Below, piece after piece: positions 11,455 to 24,142 of a DNA stretch of 64,000 nt. The DNA is from Aulostomus chinensis (Eukaryota > Chordata > Actinopteri > Syngnathiformes > Aulostomidae): NCBI GenBank assembly GCA_037954235.1, contig JBBMOA010000018.1, forward strand, positions 3,228,001 to 3,292,000, given 5' to 3'. The translations under genes and the position numbers were made by a program. Below the pieces are notes generated by a model. It saw nothing but the letters and a program-made list of their open reading frames with translations, was not told the origin of the DNA and searched no databases. The first letter of the stretch is position 1; each line of letters starts with the position of its first letter.

Positions 11455-14400
11455 GTAAGTCACCGAGCTGACAGCACCGCTAACTCACGATCGTGTTTGG
11501 ACAGCCTGAAGTGCGCCGTGGCGCTGGTCAGAGAGCGTGATTTCATAAGAGGATTAACACTAGTTTACATAGCCACTGTGTATACACTCACACAGGCACA
11601 CACACACACACACACTCGCCGACGTACTGTACAGAAACCAAGTGTTTGATCAGTGTTTTCCTGCAGCTTTTGTTCGCTATTGTGGGCGGCAAATGGTGCG
11701 CAGCCGAATGAAGTTGGCCGCGGTGGAGTCTCATTTTACGCCCGAGTTGTGAGAGTCTTTTGTCATCAGGTTGTCGATCTGAACGGGACGTCCCAAACGG
11801 GGATAGGGGGCTGTCAATCAAAACAATCTTTAGTGTCTCCATCAATCAAAACAAGTTATTAGACACTGGGATTAATGGGCTTTTTATCGGGCAACACTGA
11901 TACTGGAGTCTTTTTAAAGCTGAAGGTGGAGCCGCCTGGCAGATGGAGCAGCAAATGAAATGATGGGAAACGTGTGACCTCCAGTGAATGAACATCACAA
12001 GCTTTGTGTTTATTTTTTTTGTAGTTGATGTTTCCACCTCAGGGCTATCACACACTCATCCTTCAGATGAACTTCGCCATCAAGTACGTCGGTTCCCCCT
12101 ACAAACTGATGGTTAAAAGCTTTTATAGTTCCAGTGAGTACAGGAGGTAGTGTTTACTTTAAAGCCTCATTAAATCTGCAGTTCCACGTTGTATTCGTCC
12201 CACTCCGGCTCCAGGAATGTGTCATAGTGGAGTCATGAGATAAGGTCACCGTGGGCGGAGGTCTGTGTGTGGGTTGGTTGGTATCCTGGGCTGGTGCTGC
12301 GTGGACGTATGGATCTGGGTTCTTGGGATCTTGGTTCTGTGTGTAACTGGGTCGTATCATTGCTGGTTACTGTTAACGTTTGATGTATCGGTATTGCTCA
12401 GTCTTTAACTGTCCTGTACTGTACTTTCTGGGCTTTATGTTCTTTTTAATAACATCAGTGACATCTTACGTCTGCTGTAAAATGGCAGCTGTTCCCGAGC
12501 TGCTTTTCTCATGTTGCTGTTTAAGATCATTATTTGTCTTTGCTCGAGCAGCAGTATATTGTTTTCTACATTCAGGGAAATTGCTTTAAAATGCAAATTT
12601 GAACTTTTTGAAGCATCTTTGACCGCATCTGTTTGAAGTATTCAGTTATCAGCTGTGAATCGTATATTTACGTGTTCATAGTTCTGACTACAGTACAGAT
12701 CATGTCAGAGAACTACAACCTGTAAATGTACAAAATTAATAAGTGAAATAATCATGTAGTTTCTGTTGGACCTTGTGTTTTCTTTTCTGTAACTTACACT
12801 TTTCAATTACTTTTTCCTTGTTTTTGCAATATTTGGTCTAGCGTGCGTGTGTGTGTGTGTGTGTGTGAGTGTGTGTGTGTGAGTGAGATGAGGTTCGTTC
12901 ACTCCTCTGCGTGCTCCGCCTTGGTTCAGCCACCATAATTAAGAATTTCTCAGATCTTTTTTTTTCTCCTCCTCCTCTAATGTTCCCCCAATTTTCCACC
13001 TTCCTGTATCAGCTGTTTACTCCCTCCAGCAAAGAACGTTTCCTCTTCTGTGGTCACACTTTAATTAAGCCTCTTCGCTGGCGTGTTGCTATGATGTTCC
13101 TTCAAACAGGTCGAGTGTACTTTTATCTTTTTTTTTATGTACAGTGTTGTAGTAAAACGCCTTTGTGTAGTAAATGCGTAACAACTGCTGTGCATGTGTC
13201 GCTCCAGTCAAGAACAACTCATAAAAGTACACTTGAAGTTTCTTTGGAGGTGCGCCTCTTCTTAACAGCAGGGGTCTTCTTCCAGCAAGCCATCTTTGGT
13301 CAGAGGGGAAGTGACCGCTGCACGGTTGACCACATCAGCTTAGAAACATCCAGAGAGAAGTGCTGTTTTCTCTCTGAGAGTCACGGCTGATGTGGGATTA
13401 TAATCCACCAGCGGTGAAATGTGATGTTTGAATGAGCAAACCTGCTTCAGCTGCGGTGCACGGAGAGGTTGGGCCGGTCGAGTGCTAGTAGGGCCTGTGT
13501 AGCGCCGATCAATAGGGCTGTTTGTGGCGAGGCAGCAGGGCGGGGCAGAGGCCAGGATGAGCCCAGATGTCTAATGCTGCATTGTACCACCACGTGACCC
13601 CTGAGTGCATTGATGATGGGAAACATGAGAGCGCTTGTATGAAAATCTTAAGCAGGTCGATGTTAAAGCTGCTCTTTTGTCCCCGCCACACATGTTCCAG
13701 TTCATCTGGGTGTTTGTACTCTGCTACTGCAGTATTATCCTCCTTACTTGAGCGTCCACACAGGGCTGTTTTTGTTTTTTTATGCTTAATCCACAACCAT
13801 CTCATGTCTTCTTCACCTGAGCTGGGATCTGTTAGCTTTAGCCCCAGAAGCCTGTTAATAGTTCCACCAGGAACTTCTCTAACAATCGAAACCCAAACTT
13901 GAGTCAGAGGTTGATCTACTTAATGTCTTTTAGTCCTCTGTGGATGCCCGCGGGACCAGCTGATCACACAACAACCAACTCAGTAGTGTTGCAGGCTTCA
14001 AACCACACAGGCCCATCCACTCAGCAGGTCCAGGATCAGTTCCTGGTCAGGGCAGCAGTAAGTGAAAGCAGCTGCGTGATGCTGCAGAGGAGAGCATTTC
14101 TATGATCACTAGCAGATGCGTCCATCTGGCAGTGGGCACGCAGCTGCGAGTACTGCAGTCCTGGGAATTTATGGGATTTTAGGAGCTTCGCGTCTTTCAT
14201 GTCCACCCGTTAATGTATTTGAACGCGGCACCATGATGGTGCGGTTTGGATTATTTTAGCTGATTTATAATGCTTTGCAAGTCCGGATGCCCTGGTGGCC
14301 AAAGGGTTAACAGGGTGTCGACCATTAGCTGCAGCTCCCTGGTTTATGAGATTTCTTGCATGTGATTCATTTTCCTCTCACTTCCTGTCATTTCCCCATC

Positions 14401-17400
14401 GTCACCCTAATGAATCAGTGAATTAACATTAATGATAAGTATGATCACAAGCCAAACATCTTAGTGGATAGAAAAAATGTTGTAATTATACACTGCGTTG
14501 ATTAATATTATACAGGTTTAAGTGAATCTTGCTGCCAGGTTATTTGAGGTTATTAAGTGTTCTAACTCTATAAAGTTGTACGATAAAATCATTACAAATC
14601 ATTTTACTAAAGAAATGTACATTTTCATACGTTTCTCCTGCATTTATAGGGGACCTTTTATTTGACTCTAACTCAGGTTGTTTTGGCAGCCTTGATAAAT
14701 CAGTTCAGGGAAGTATTAGTCAAGTTTTTGGGTCGATGTTTGTGCAGCTCTTGAGAATGAGTGTTGGTGGAAATTGTGACCAAACAGTTGTGCTTTGGGT
14801 TTTATTTATATTTTATAATGACTGCAGAAATATCACGTGATGTAGTTTTAAAACTGTATCAATTCGGCTGATTCTCACCTTAATTTAAAAAAAAAAATTT
14901 ATACAGTTGGTTTTATTGGTTTCAACATATTTTTTTATTTTTATCGGGCAGGATTTTTATCAACAGTGTTCTGATTGAAGTCAGTTTTTTTCATTCAGCT
15001 CAGTGACAGCCTTACTGACATGTTTATACCAGTGGCCTTTCCTTCACTTTGCTCTCTTTCTGTTGGTCAAAAGGCACATTTCTGGCCTCTTGTAGACCAA
15101 TATTGAATTTGTTTGGGCGCAAAGGTACCTTCTGAGGAACTGTTCCTCAAAAGTGTAACTGCCTGCGCGCAGCTGTTGTTGTTTTTTGAGTTTTGTGCGT
15201 GTGTGCGTGTGTCTGAGAGAGAAAGAGAGAGAGACTGCAGCCTGCCCTCAACAAAGTCAGAGCAGGAGACAGCAATTCTGACTGTAAAGTGCGTTACAGA
15301 CTGACAGTCTGTAAACACCATCAAAACATCCCTCTCACCTTAACACCCCAGCCTTCCCACCACGACGCCATCACCTACGCCGCATTCCTCCACGCTGGGC
15401 CTTGAGACGACAGCTGCACCACCGCCCACGCCTCATCCACAATCATTAACGTGGAGAGAGTGTGTGTTGACACAATTTAATCACTCAAACACACACACAC
15501 ACTCAAGCACAGGTGCTCACAAACATAGGTACTTGTTTACATCACACTTCAACACTCACAGTTGCTGCAACTCCTAATGTGCACACAGGTGGGGGAAACG
15601 TGGCGACGCAAACAAACACAAAGTCGCTGTTACTTTATGTCCAGGAGCCTTCAGTTATGGAGAGACACACAACAGCCCAGTGGAGGGTTTTAGTGTGGCC
15701 TTCCCCTCATGTTTGAATGAGGAGGTCCTTGATGTCGTCCAAACATGGTGAAGCTGTGTGTAGGTAGGCGAAGGACATCAGCCACCACTGACCTTGTCTA
15801 CTGTGCTGAGAGGGGAGTGGCCATTGTGGTACAGGCCTGCAGAGCAGGCATGTTCCGCTAATGACTCTTTATTGATTTTGCTCTGGCCTGTCAGTCTCCC
15901 TCTAGAAGCCAAATCTTGACTTTTGACTGCTGAGGATATGTCTGAGTTGTGACCATTCTGCTTATTAAGAATATGCTGGAAAAATGTGTTTAATTGCATG
16001 TTTTGGATAGTAATGTCAAACCAAAACACTGAAAATGGGGAAGTGAGTCGAGGACACACACGGGACACACTTAAAAGGACTCATCTTCAAAGATTGAGGC
16101 GTGACTCGGGCTTTGGGACTTGTGAACAGTCTTTATTTGGTACATTGCTGAGAGTCATGGCCTCCCATCTCGTGCATCTTAATCTGGTGCCCGTTGCTAC
16201 GAGACCCTGCAGCAACAAAACCGTGGCGAACAGCAGCAGCAGACATTTTTTTCATAGCTTTTGGCAATAGAAACTTAAGACCAACAAAAGTACTGCTATT
16301 TGCAACGTTAGAGGGGTCAAAATAAAGGATGCTGGATTGAACAAGTTAAACTTTATCATGCAGCTGGGAATGCATCTGAACGGGTCAGTTACTTAATTTG
16401 AGATTAGCAAACTTTTGATGTTAGCTTAGCTGCTTTAGCTATTCATTAGCTGCCTATTAGCTTCATGGGACGTGAGCATGAGGGCTTTGTTCCAGTGCTG
16501 GCTCAGCCATGCTGACTACAATTCATTGTTATTGTGACACTACCTGCTGGGTAACGTTAAACTGAGAGAAAGGCATTTTTAGGGAATTAGCATAACTACT
16601 ACATTTGGAAGAGGAAAAGAAGAGCAAGAGACTCAACTTAAACTTGAAACCAAAGACGTGAGACTTGGACTTACAAAACCTATGAAAATCTCTGATAAAC
16701 GCTTGTATTTGTGCAAACTTTTCCCCCTTGGAGTTGGTAGAAATACTACTTTGTTTTTTTACTACAAGCTTGTGATTTTACTCAGCGCTCTTGCCTTCTG
16801 TGCCTGGGTGTGTTCCTGCACATAAACGCCAAATCTCTTCTGTCACTACTTCATGAATAATAGGTTCTGTGTACTTTTATACAAACAGTAATGCATGATA
16901 TTCCTGCATTAAAGAGGCAGAGGTTTACCTGTCCAATAGGAACAGGTCTCATCATCTTCTCTTGTCTCTGGAGGCCCAGCTGGGTGGGTTTCATATGGCA
17001 TCTAACACTCGGCCGCTGGGAGGTTCAGTGTGAAACAAAGCCTCTCTCAGAGAGAGATGAGAGCTAATTAGATTCAGCCTGTGGATGGTCTGGTCTGCGT
17101 CAGTGCCTCTTTGTGTTTGGGTCTGCAGAGATCTCGTGCTAATTGTGTGTCTGCATGTGTTGTTGCGGCGTCTGTACTGGACGTGAGGGGCTTCGTGTTG
17201 ATGTGACGCTCTGCACACGGGAGGAAGGGAACAGGTCAGGTCTTGTTCTGAAATGAAGACTTGACTCTGTCTGTATATCTGTCTGGGATCAGCCAGAAGG
17301 CAGCTCAGCGAGGTTGGAATCAGAGTCAAGGTTCAGAGGTCAGGGGCCCCCCTCGTCACACACTTGGCCCCTGGTAGAGAGGCTAAAGAGGCAGGAGGGA

Positions 17401-20400
17401 ACCCTTGTTATTGTGTGCTGCAGGGGCCACGAAGGTTAAGCAGGGGCTACCATTTGACTGATCACCATTGTTGATGTTGTTGTGTCTCTCTCAACACCTT
17501 CATACCAACACACACACACACACATTTTCTACTCCTGTCCTCATCATGTTTACATTTTTGCAAAGAGTGGTTGTTTGTGTGTGTGCAGAAAACTGGCAGC
17601 ATCGTGTCTCTGTCCCATCAGCTGTATGGCGTTTTTAGCAACAGCACCGGAATGTGAGACAGACAGAAAAGAATGGGGCGAGGAGGAATTGGAGGGTTGA
17701 TGATAACCAAGTGGAGAGGATCCTGATGAGTCACGGGTGGAGAAATATGCCCGTGTGACAGCCCCAAAACAATGAGGCGATAAAAATGGAAGGCATGCAA
17801 AACTAAATCGAGTGCTGCCAGATTCAAGCGATATGTATATATATATATATATGTATGTATATATATATATATATATGTGTATATATACACATATATGTGT
17901 GTGTGTGTGTATGTTCTTGTATTTAATGCAGGGCTCCTTTGACATGTCTGTCTATTCATCTTGATTGATCAATTCTTTAACCTGCAAACGGTAGAGTTTG
18001 GGAAAATCAAATCGTGGATGAGTGATATGATTACACGAAGATTCTCATTTGACTTGGAAATCTGGTATTTTTATTTTTTTGCGCAATCAAAGTGAAGAGA
18101 AAGAATAGAATTAAGGCAGCTGTCAGTTGAATTTTTCAACTTGATGGATTGTTGTAGGATAATCACAACATCCTGTTTGCAGCGCCTCTATGAGCTCATA
18201 AAGCAGAAGAGGAAGAGCTCTTACTGATGGAGATCTTTTTATGTTTGCTCTCACTACTCAACTTCCCAATCGGGGAAGCTACTCTCCATTTTTTTCAATA
18301 CTATATGTGGCAGTAGGCCAGCTAACGCCCATCAAAGCGCCGCTTCAGAGTTGATGAGCTGTGAATTGCAGGTCACACACAGTGAGTTACTGCTGTTTTA
18401 TTGGCGTCTGTTAGCTGACTCACTGACCTCCATCTGCACATCCCAAACAACCCCGGCAGCACTGCCGCAACGTGAAAGCATCACGGGCAACAGCAGACTG
18501 GACACAAACACTCACCCATCAACCAGCTCTTTCTCTCTGTTTGTAAGCAGTCTCTAAGGGGAGGTGTGTGTGTGTGTGGGGGGGGGGGGGGTGTTTTGAC
18601 AGGCAACATCACGGGACAGAGATTATCAGGAAGCTAATGAGGAGCTGTGGATGCTGAGACGAGATAGAGCGCCTGGGTTTTCCTGGTTCATGCCGGTCTG
18701 ACACAACACTGCCTCTGTTCACAGATTCTGGATAATGCTGCTGTGTGTTCAGAGTGTCATCCATCTTGTTGTCTCTGTCCATTATTGTACAGACATTGTA
18801 GTTTTTAAGTGAATAGCAGGTCATTTGAATATGAGACAACAGCCATCAGACAGATGTTAACTAAACAGAAAGAACAGAGGCAGTGCTAATAGCTTGCTAA
18901 GTTAAAAAACAAACTCAAATTCATTATCCTTTATTTCATCCATACATAAATCAAAATATTTAATCAATATTTTTAACTGTTGATCTGAACCTATTGACTG
19001 AAATCAATACCCTAACAGCATCTTAGCATCCAAATAGTCATCAAAACTGGCCATTTTCAGTGTGTAGGTTGCTACTAGTGAGCTGAGAGAACCTGTTCCG
19101 CTATCGGTGTTTCATCAGCTTTGATACTCCTCTTTTATCCCGGTTAGACGATATTCCTGTACCCGTAGCTGCTATCAGCTGTTTCAGATTGATTTGCATC
19201 GCATGTTGTCAAGGTTTGCTGTTATCTGTTTGATTAAAAACAAAGCAGTAATCCTCATGTTACATTACCCTGGTGAGTTATCTTGCACAATTGTTAATTT
19301 GGCTGATAGTTTGCTAAATTAGACAGCGGTATTGTAATTTAATTTGTTGATTTGCTTGCAAAGAATTTGTTAAAAAAAACCAACAACAACTACTTATCCC
19401 AAGTATCACCTTCAAGCTAATAAGCTAATGTATGTACAGTCAGGGTGGGTGCATGGAGTTGGAGTTCCTCCTCTTAGCTCCCCCTGTTGTTTTTCCTTTT
19501 TCTTCTGTAACGTTTGCGGAATCCCAGCTTTTCTTGTCTCCTTATTTCCCTCCTGACGTTGAGTAATTGCTTTCTACTTTGATCCTCTCTGCTGCCTTCT
19601 TTGGTCATCTCCCTTCAGCAGAAGCTCTTTGCCTTCATTGATCAAACCCCGCCTGAATGTGCACCAAGCGACGTCTAGACTTTGATTGAGCTGTTTTTTT
19701 GAAAAGTATACTTGTCCATGTTAAGTGTCATCTATAACGCAGCATATATTCCTCGTGCCATAAAAGGTTTCATTTCAGTATGAGTTTTAGAGATCCTCCC
19801 CCTCCCCCTCTACTGGCTCAGTTTACAGAATGATAACTAGCAGTACTGTATGTTTCTATTAGCATTCCTCTGTGCTCCAATGTGTCTTTCATCTCAATAA
19901 CAGAACAGAGACCTTATGTATATGTGTCTGGCTGCCATGTCAAATTCCTTTGCTCTCTTCCTGCTGGAAGACTGAAACGAAGAGAGACGAGAGAGCACCC
20001 ACTGTCCCTCGTGGCTGCATGTCCGACCTTTTCTTCTGGGGTGAAATAAATCGTGAAACCACAGAGTATTTGTAGTTTCTTGATACTGTAGTAAGGCCAT
20101 GTCTGCCGTAAAGCAATACTTCACCCAAAAGGTTTGCTGTTTCAGTGGTGACAAATAAGTATCTTGAGCTCACATAGAAGTTTTTTTCCCTTCTGCGTCA
20201 CCTCTTTGTGGCTCCAGAGTGCAGAAAGAGCCAGCCACGTACATTTAGCTTGACGCTAACAGGGGATAACAACAGTAAAACTCTTTCTTCCTTCCCTCTG
20301 GGAACGGCGTGAAAACCCAGACTACAGCTGCATCCCTGTCCTCTTATTTATGTTGAGGTTGCTGGTGTACAAACAGGAAGGGGCAAGCAGATAAAACGAT

Positions 20401-23400
20401 AGCGTGGGCTGATCCTCTTGTATTCAAAACATGTCATTTAGTATCTGTGTACCATCTTTGTGCCATTAGAGAAAGAAGACGAGAGGAGGAAGGGTGCAAA
20501 GGCCAGAATCCCTTCGGATATCAGCTTAATCAGTTCACACAGTCAGCGGGGAAGCAGAGCTCATCGCTTCACTGCTGCAGGACTCTGATTCATGACTCCT
20601 GCTTGGCCTTCACGTCACGTGAAAGAGTTTGCATCGCCTGGAGCTTCAAAGCTTACTAGATTGAAGCAAATTCAGATTTTACAGAGAAAGAGATTTGATT
20701 TGTCAAGTTAAAATTCATGCAGTAATTGATTATGTATGTGTGAATGTGCCCAGTGGCACCATCTGTTCAGTGCAGCTCGTAAGGAGGTCAGCGTGAGTCT
20801 GTGGAATCGCAAGAGCTGGACAACAGATTCAAATTGGAGATGGTAAAAAATAAATAGTAGAAATATGAACACTTTATGTATTTTAGAAGTCGTGAGTCTG
20901 TCCAGCTGTGTGAGCTGTGTGTGTCGTGTCTTGAGAGTGTCTGCATTCTGACGCATGTCTTAATAAAACAAGATAGAAAGCTGCGAAGGGAAGTTTGGAG
21001 GAATTTGTTTGGAAGGCTGAAAAGTGTGTGTATCCGGAGCTTGACCCAGTAACGTTAGGTGAGGCGCTGATGGTACACACTGACAGGACAGCTGACCCCA
21101 GACCTAACTTTCCCCATGATGAATACATCCCGCTAGGGAGGGCTGGAACCGTTGGACTTTGGATCAAGAAGACACACAGTTAGAGGTGGGAATCACAGAG
21201 TGACTCACAATCCTTGGCTCATGATAATCATGTCATTCAACCACGATACATCCCAATATGCTATGTTTCAGTGAAGAATGATAACCCAAGAAGCAGGACC
21301 CGTGTGTTGATGTACTGCATGTTGGTATCAGTTTCAAATACTTTGACATCTGAGCGTAAAACAAAGCGTGTATTTTGTCCCACCACTCATCGGCGTTCCA
21401 TTTTTGCTAGCGAGCTAATTAACGTGTTATTCATGCTGCTAAAACTTGATTCATGGATGGATGTTGTGATATTTTTGGTTGAAACTGGTTGGTACATCCA
21501 TATGTAAACACACGTCACATGCTGTTTTACAGGAAGAAAAAGTGTATTTTGATGGATAAGAAATTGATGATTTTATTGTGGCATATATCCTTGAATAGAG
21601 GGAGCCTAAAAACCAGCGTCACGAAATTGCTTTCTCTTCAGAAGTTACTAAGTGTCTACATCCACTGGTTCCTAAGTGATCCTGCTCTAACCTGAACACA
21701 GGGGTATTTTTGATTGAATTCCTGGCTGCTTTGAGACCTCCCTAAATGGCCACTCCACACCCCCGGACTCCAATTTGAGACTTGTGGGATCCTGTGTGAA
21801 CAGAGCGATGGATCACTTCCTCAGCGTGGTGTGAGCGCTGGTGCATGGCAGGAATGTAAAAACCAGATGACCTCAAATGGAAACTCCAGGCAGGCCATCT
21901 CGTTTGCTCTAATAAACACTCAGACTCCATTCTTGCAGTCCTGCTCACTCCTTTGGGTTTTTTTCCCCTCCCTGGCTCAGAGTTCTTCCCTCCATCAGTT
22001 TGCCTCCCAAGCTGGCTCAGTACTGGCTCCACCACGCCCCAAAAAGCTGGACCGCTGCCTGGTTTTGGGTCTATAGAGTGCGATGTGAGATTCCAGTGCT
22101 AGCTTTATCCGCATCGACGTCATCGTCAAGCGGTAAAGTTAGAATTTTCATGTGTTAATTACACATGGGCAGAGATGAGCTAAATATATACATGTGGGTC
22201 TGCAGAGGGGGAGGGAGGCTCCAAGTATGGCTGTCCTCTGCCCAGATGCAGACAGGGGGTGGGGAGATGCTGGAGCCCTGTGGTTTTCTAGAGCTGCACG
22301 CCTCTGAGGCCTGAAAACAACCAGGAAAGAAAGAAAGAGAAGAAAAGAGCAGAGAAAAGGGGGAAGAAGGAGGGGGGGAGCTGGACTCTTATTGCAGCGG
22401 AGCTCAGACGTGACGCTCTGATTGCTCCCAGCGGTTGTGGTCAGTAAGCGGGAGAAAAGGGGGGATACAGTGCGAAGAAAGCAGGAGTAGCTCTTTGCCA
22501 GATGTCGTCATTGAGGCCTCATAGTGTACGTTATACACCCACCAGGAGACGCATGATCCCCTCGGTTCAGCCCCGACTAAACCCGAACACTGCCTCTGAA
22601 TACCCAAGATGGCAGTTGGGGATTTGTTGATCAGACTGACTCACTGGGACGTCCACAGCTGAGTGCGAAGGTTCGCTGCAACACCAAACATCCCGTGAGA
22701 AGAGATATCGTACATTTATCCGGAACAGATTTGATACGCATTCTTGGTCACCACTTCGATCTGCAAACTCTCACGAACTTCGGCTTGAAGGAAAACAAAC
22801 ATGGAGGAGGAATATTTATCATTCCACGGCGTCCAGCTGCATCATGTTTTTGTCATTTAGAGTCGCTTGTCTCATGCTGATTCTACAGGAACAACCTGGC
22901 CAGCGCTGTAAGTTATTTCAGCCCTGGACCTTCACACTCAGCTGTGAAAACCAATTCCAAACCCATAATGAGCGTAAATGTCTGTGCCGTCAAACCTGTC
23001 TGCCCGCAGGCTTGTTTTCCTCTCCTGCTTGGACAGACGTACCTTGTTGGTTCTCATGGCAACTGTCCACCCTAGAGTTGATGGGTGACGGCATGATTGG
23101 TCTTCAGATGAACAGTAACCTAAAGAGAGGCTGCATATGGAGAGGAATGCACCTGTGATTTTGAAGTAGCCCCTCAAACGGTATTCTCGTACTTGAACCC
23201 AGTAGTTTATAGCCCTGCCGTTTGGTCAGATGGTGTGTTATTTTAGTATCTCCAGGAAAGAGCCTTTGTTTTAAATGCATTTTTCAGCTGTAAACTGTTC
23301 CCAAGTATGTAACTTCGCCAAGTGAAGGTTAAATTTTAGGTGCTCTTTGTTTGTCTATTAGCAGAATTATGCAAAGACTATTAAACCGACACTGGTGGGA

Positions 23401-24105
23401 GGGGTGACCATGGACAGAAGTTTTTGCCTTGTAAAATGTTTGTTGTTGGCAGCAAAGCTCAAAAACTGATGAGTGGGTTTGATTAGATTTGGTGCAAAGA
23501 TGGCAATTTTACAAAGAGCAAGTAAGGAACTTTTGGAATTGTAGATTCTGGATCCTTAACACTGTTCTAGGACATTGATTGGAGTGGCTTCTAGCAGTAT
23601 GTTTCTCCTCGGCAGAGGAATGTGTAGTTTATAGTCTACATTAAGGTTAAAAAGATCAAGTCAGCTGATATTTTGAGTTTTCTCTGCTTTTAAATATTGA
23701 TATTATCAGCCTCAGTAATGCAGCATCTCTCATGGATTGGAGGGTATTTGCTATCTGTTCTGCATGGTTTTCCCTTTATGATGCTACTGCGACTGTTCCC
23801 AGATCAGCAGCGGCTGTTTTACCTACTTTCTGTCATTGTTGATGGTACACGTTGCTAGGTTGTTGTTGTTGTTGTTTTTTAATTTCATATTTATTTGCCT
23901 GATATTTGGGCAGTAGTTGAAGTTTCAAGACATAAAAGGAAACAGCTCAGTACCGTTATAACGGCCAGAGACAAAGAGCAATGTTTCATGACAGATTCCC
24001 CTCTGAGAAAAGGATGCTTTACTCCAGTTTCAGTCTTTATTTTACTGTACTGTACTGTTGTATACTGAATTTATCTGTCAGTGAACACACACACTCTCTC
24101 ACTCA

Positions 24106-24142
<37 letters not shown>

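Larger units (their letters stand above)
11455..20400. other. arhgap23: arhgap23 intron 1, first part
   Basis: No supported exon was found. It carries microsatellites at 11598-11617 (CA), 12841-12887 (TG), 17508-17525 (CA), 17831-17913 (TA/TG) and 18566-18591 (TG then 14 G). The 159-codon frame at 12911-13390 is not protein-like, but its first 200 bases include two homeodomain-type sites and could be regulatory. Confidence 0.6.

Noticed and set aside
12911..13390. 159-codon plus-strand open frame in intron 1
   Set aside because: Its composition is Phe/Ser/Leu-rich from pyrimidine-rich DNA, it has no recognisable domain, and no splice sites join it to arhgap23.
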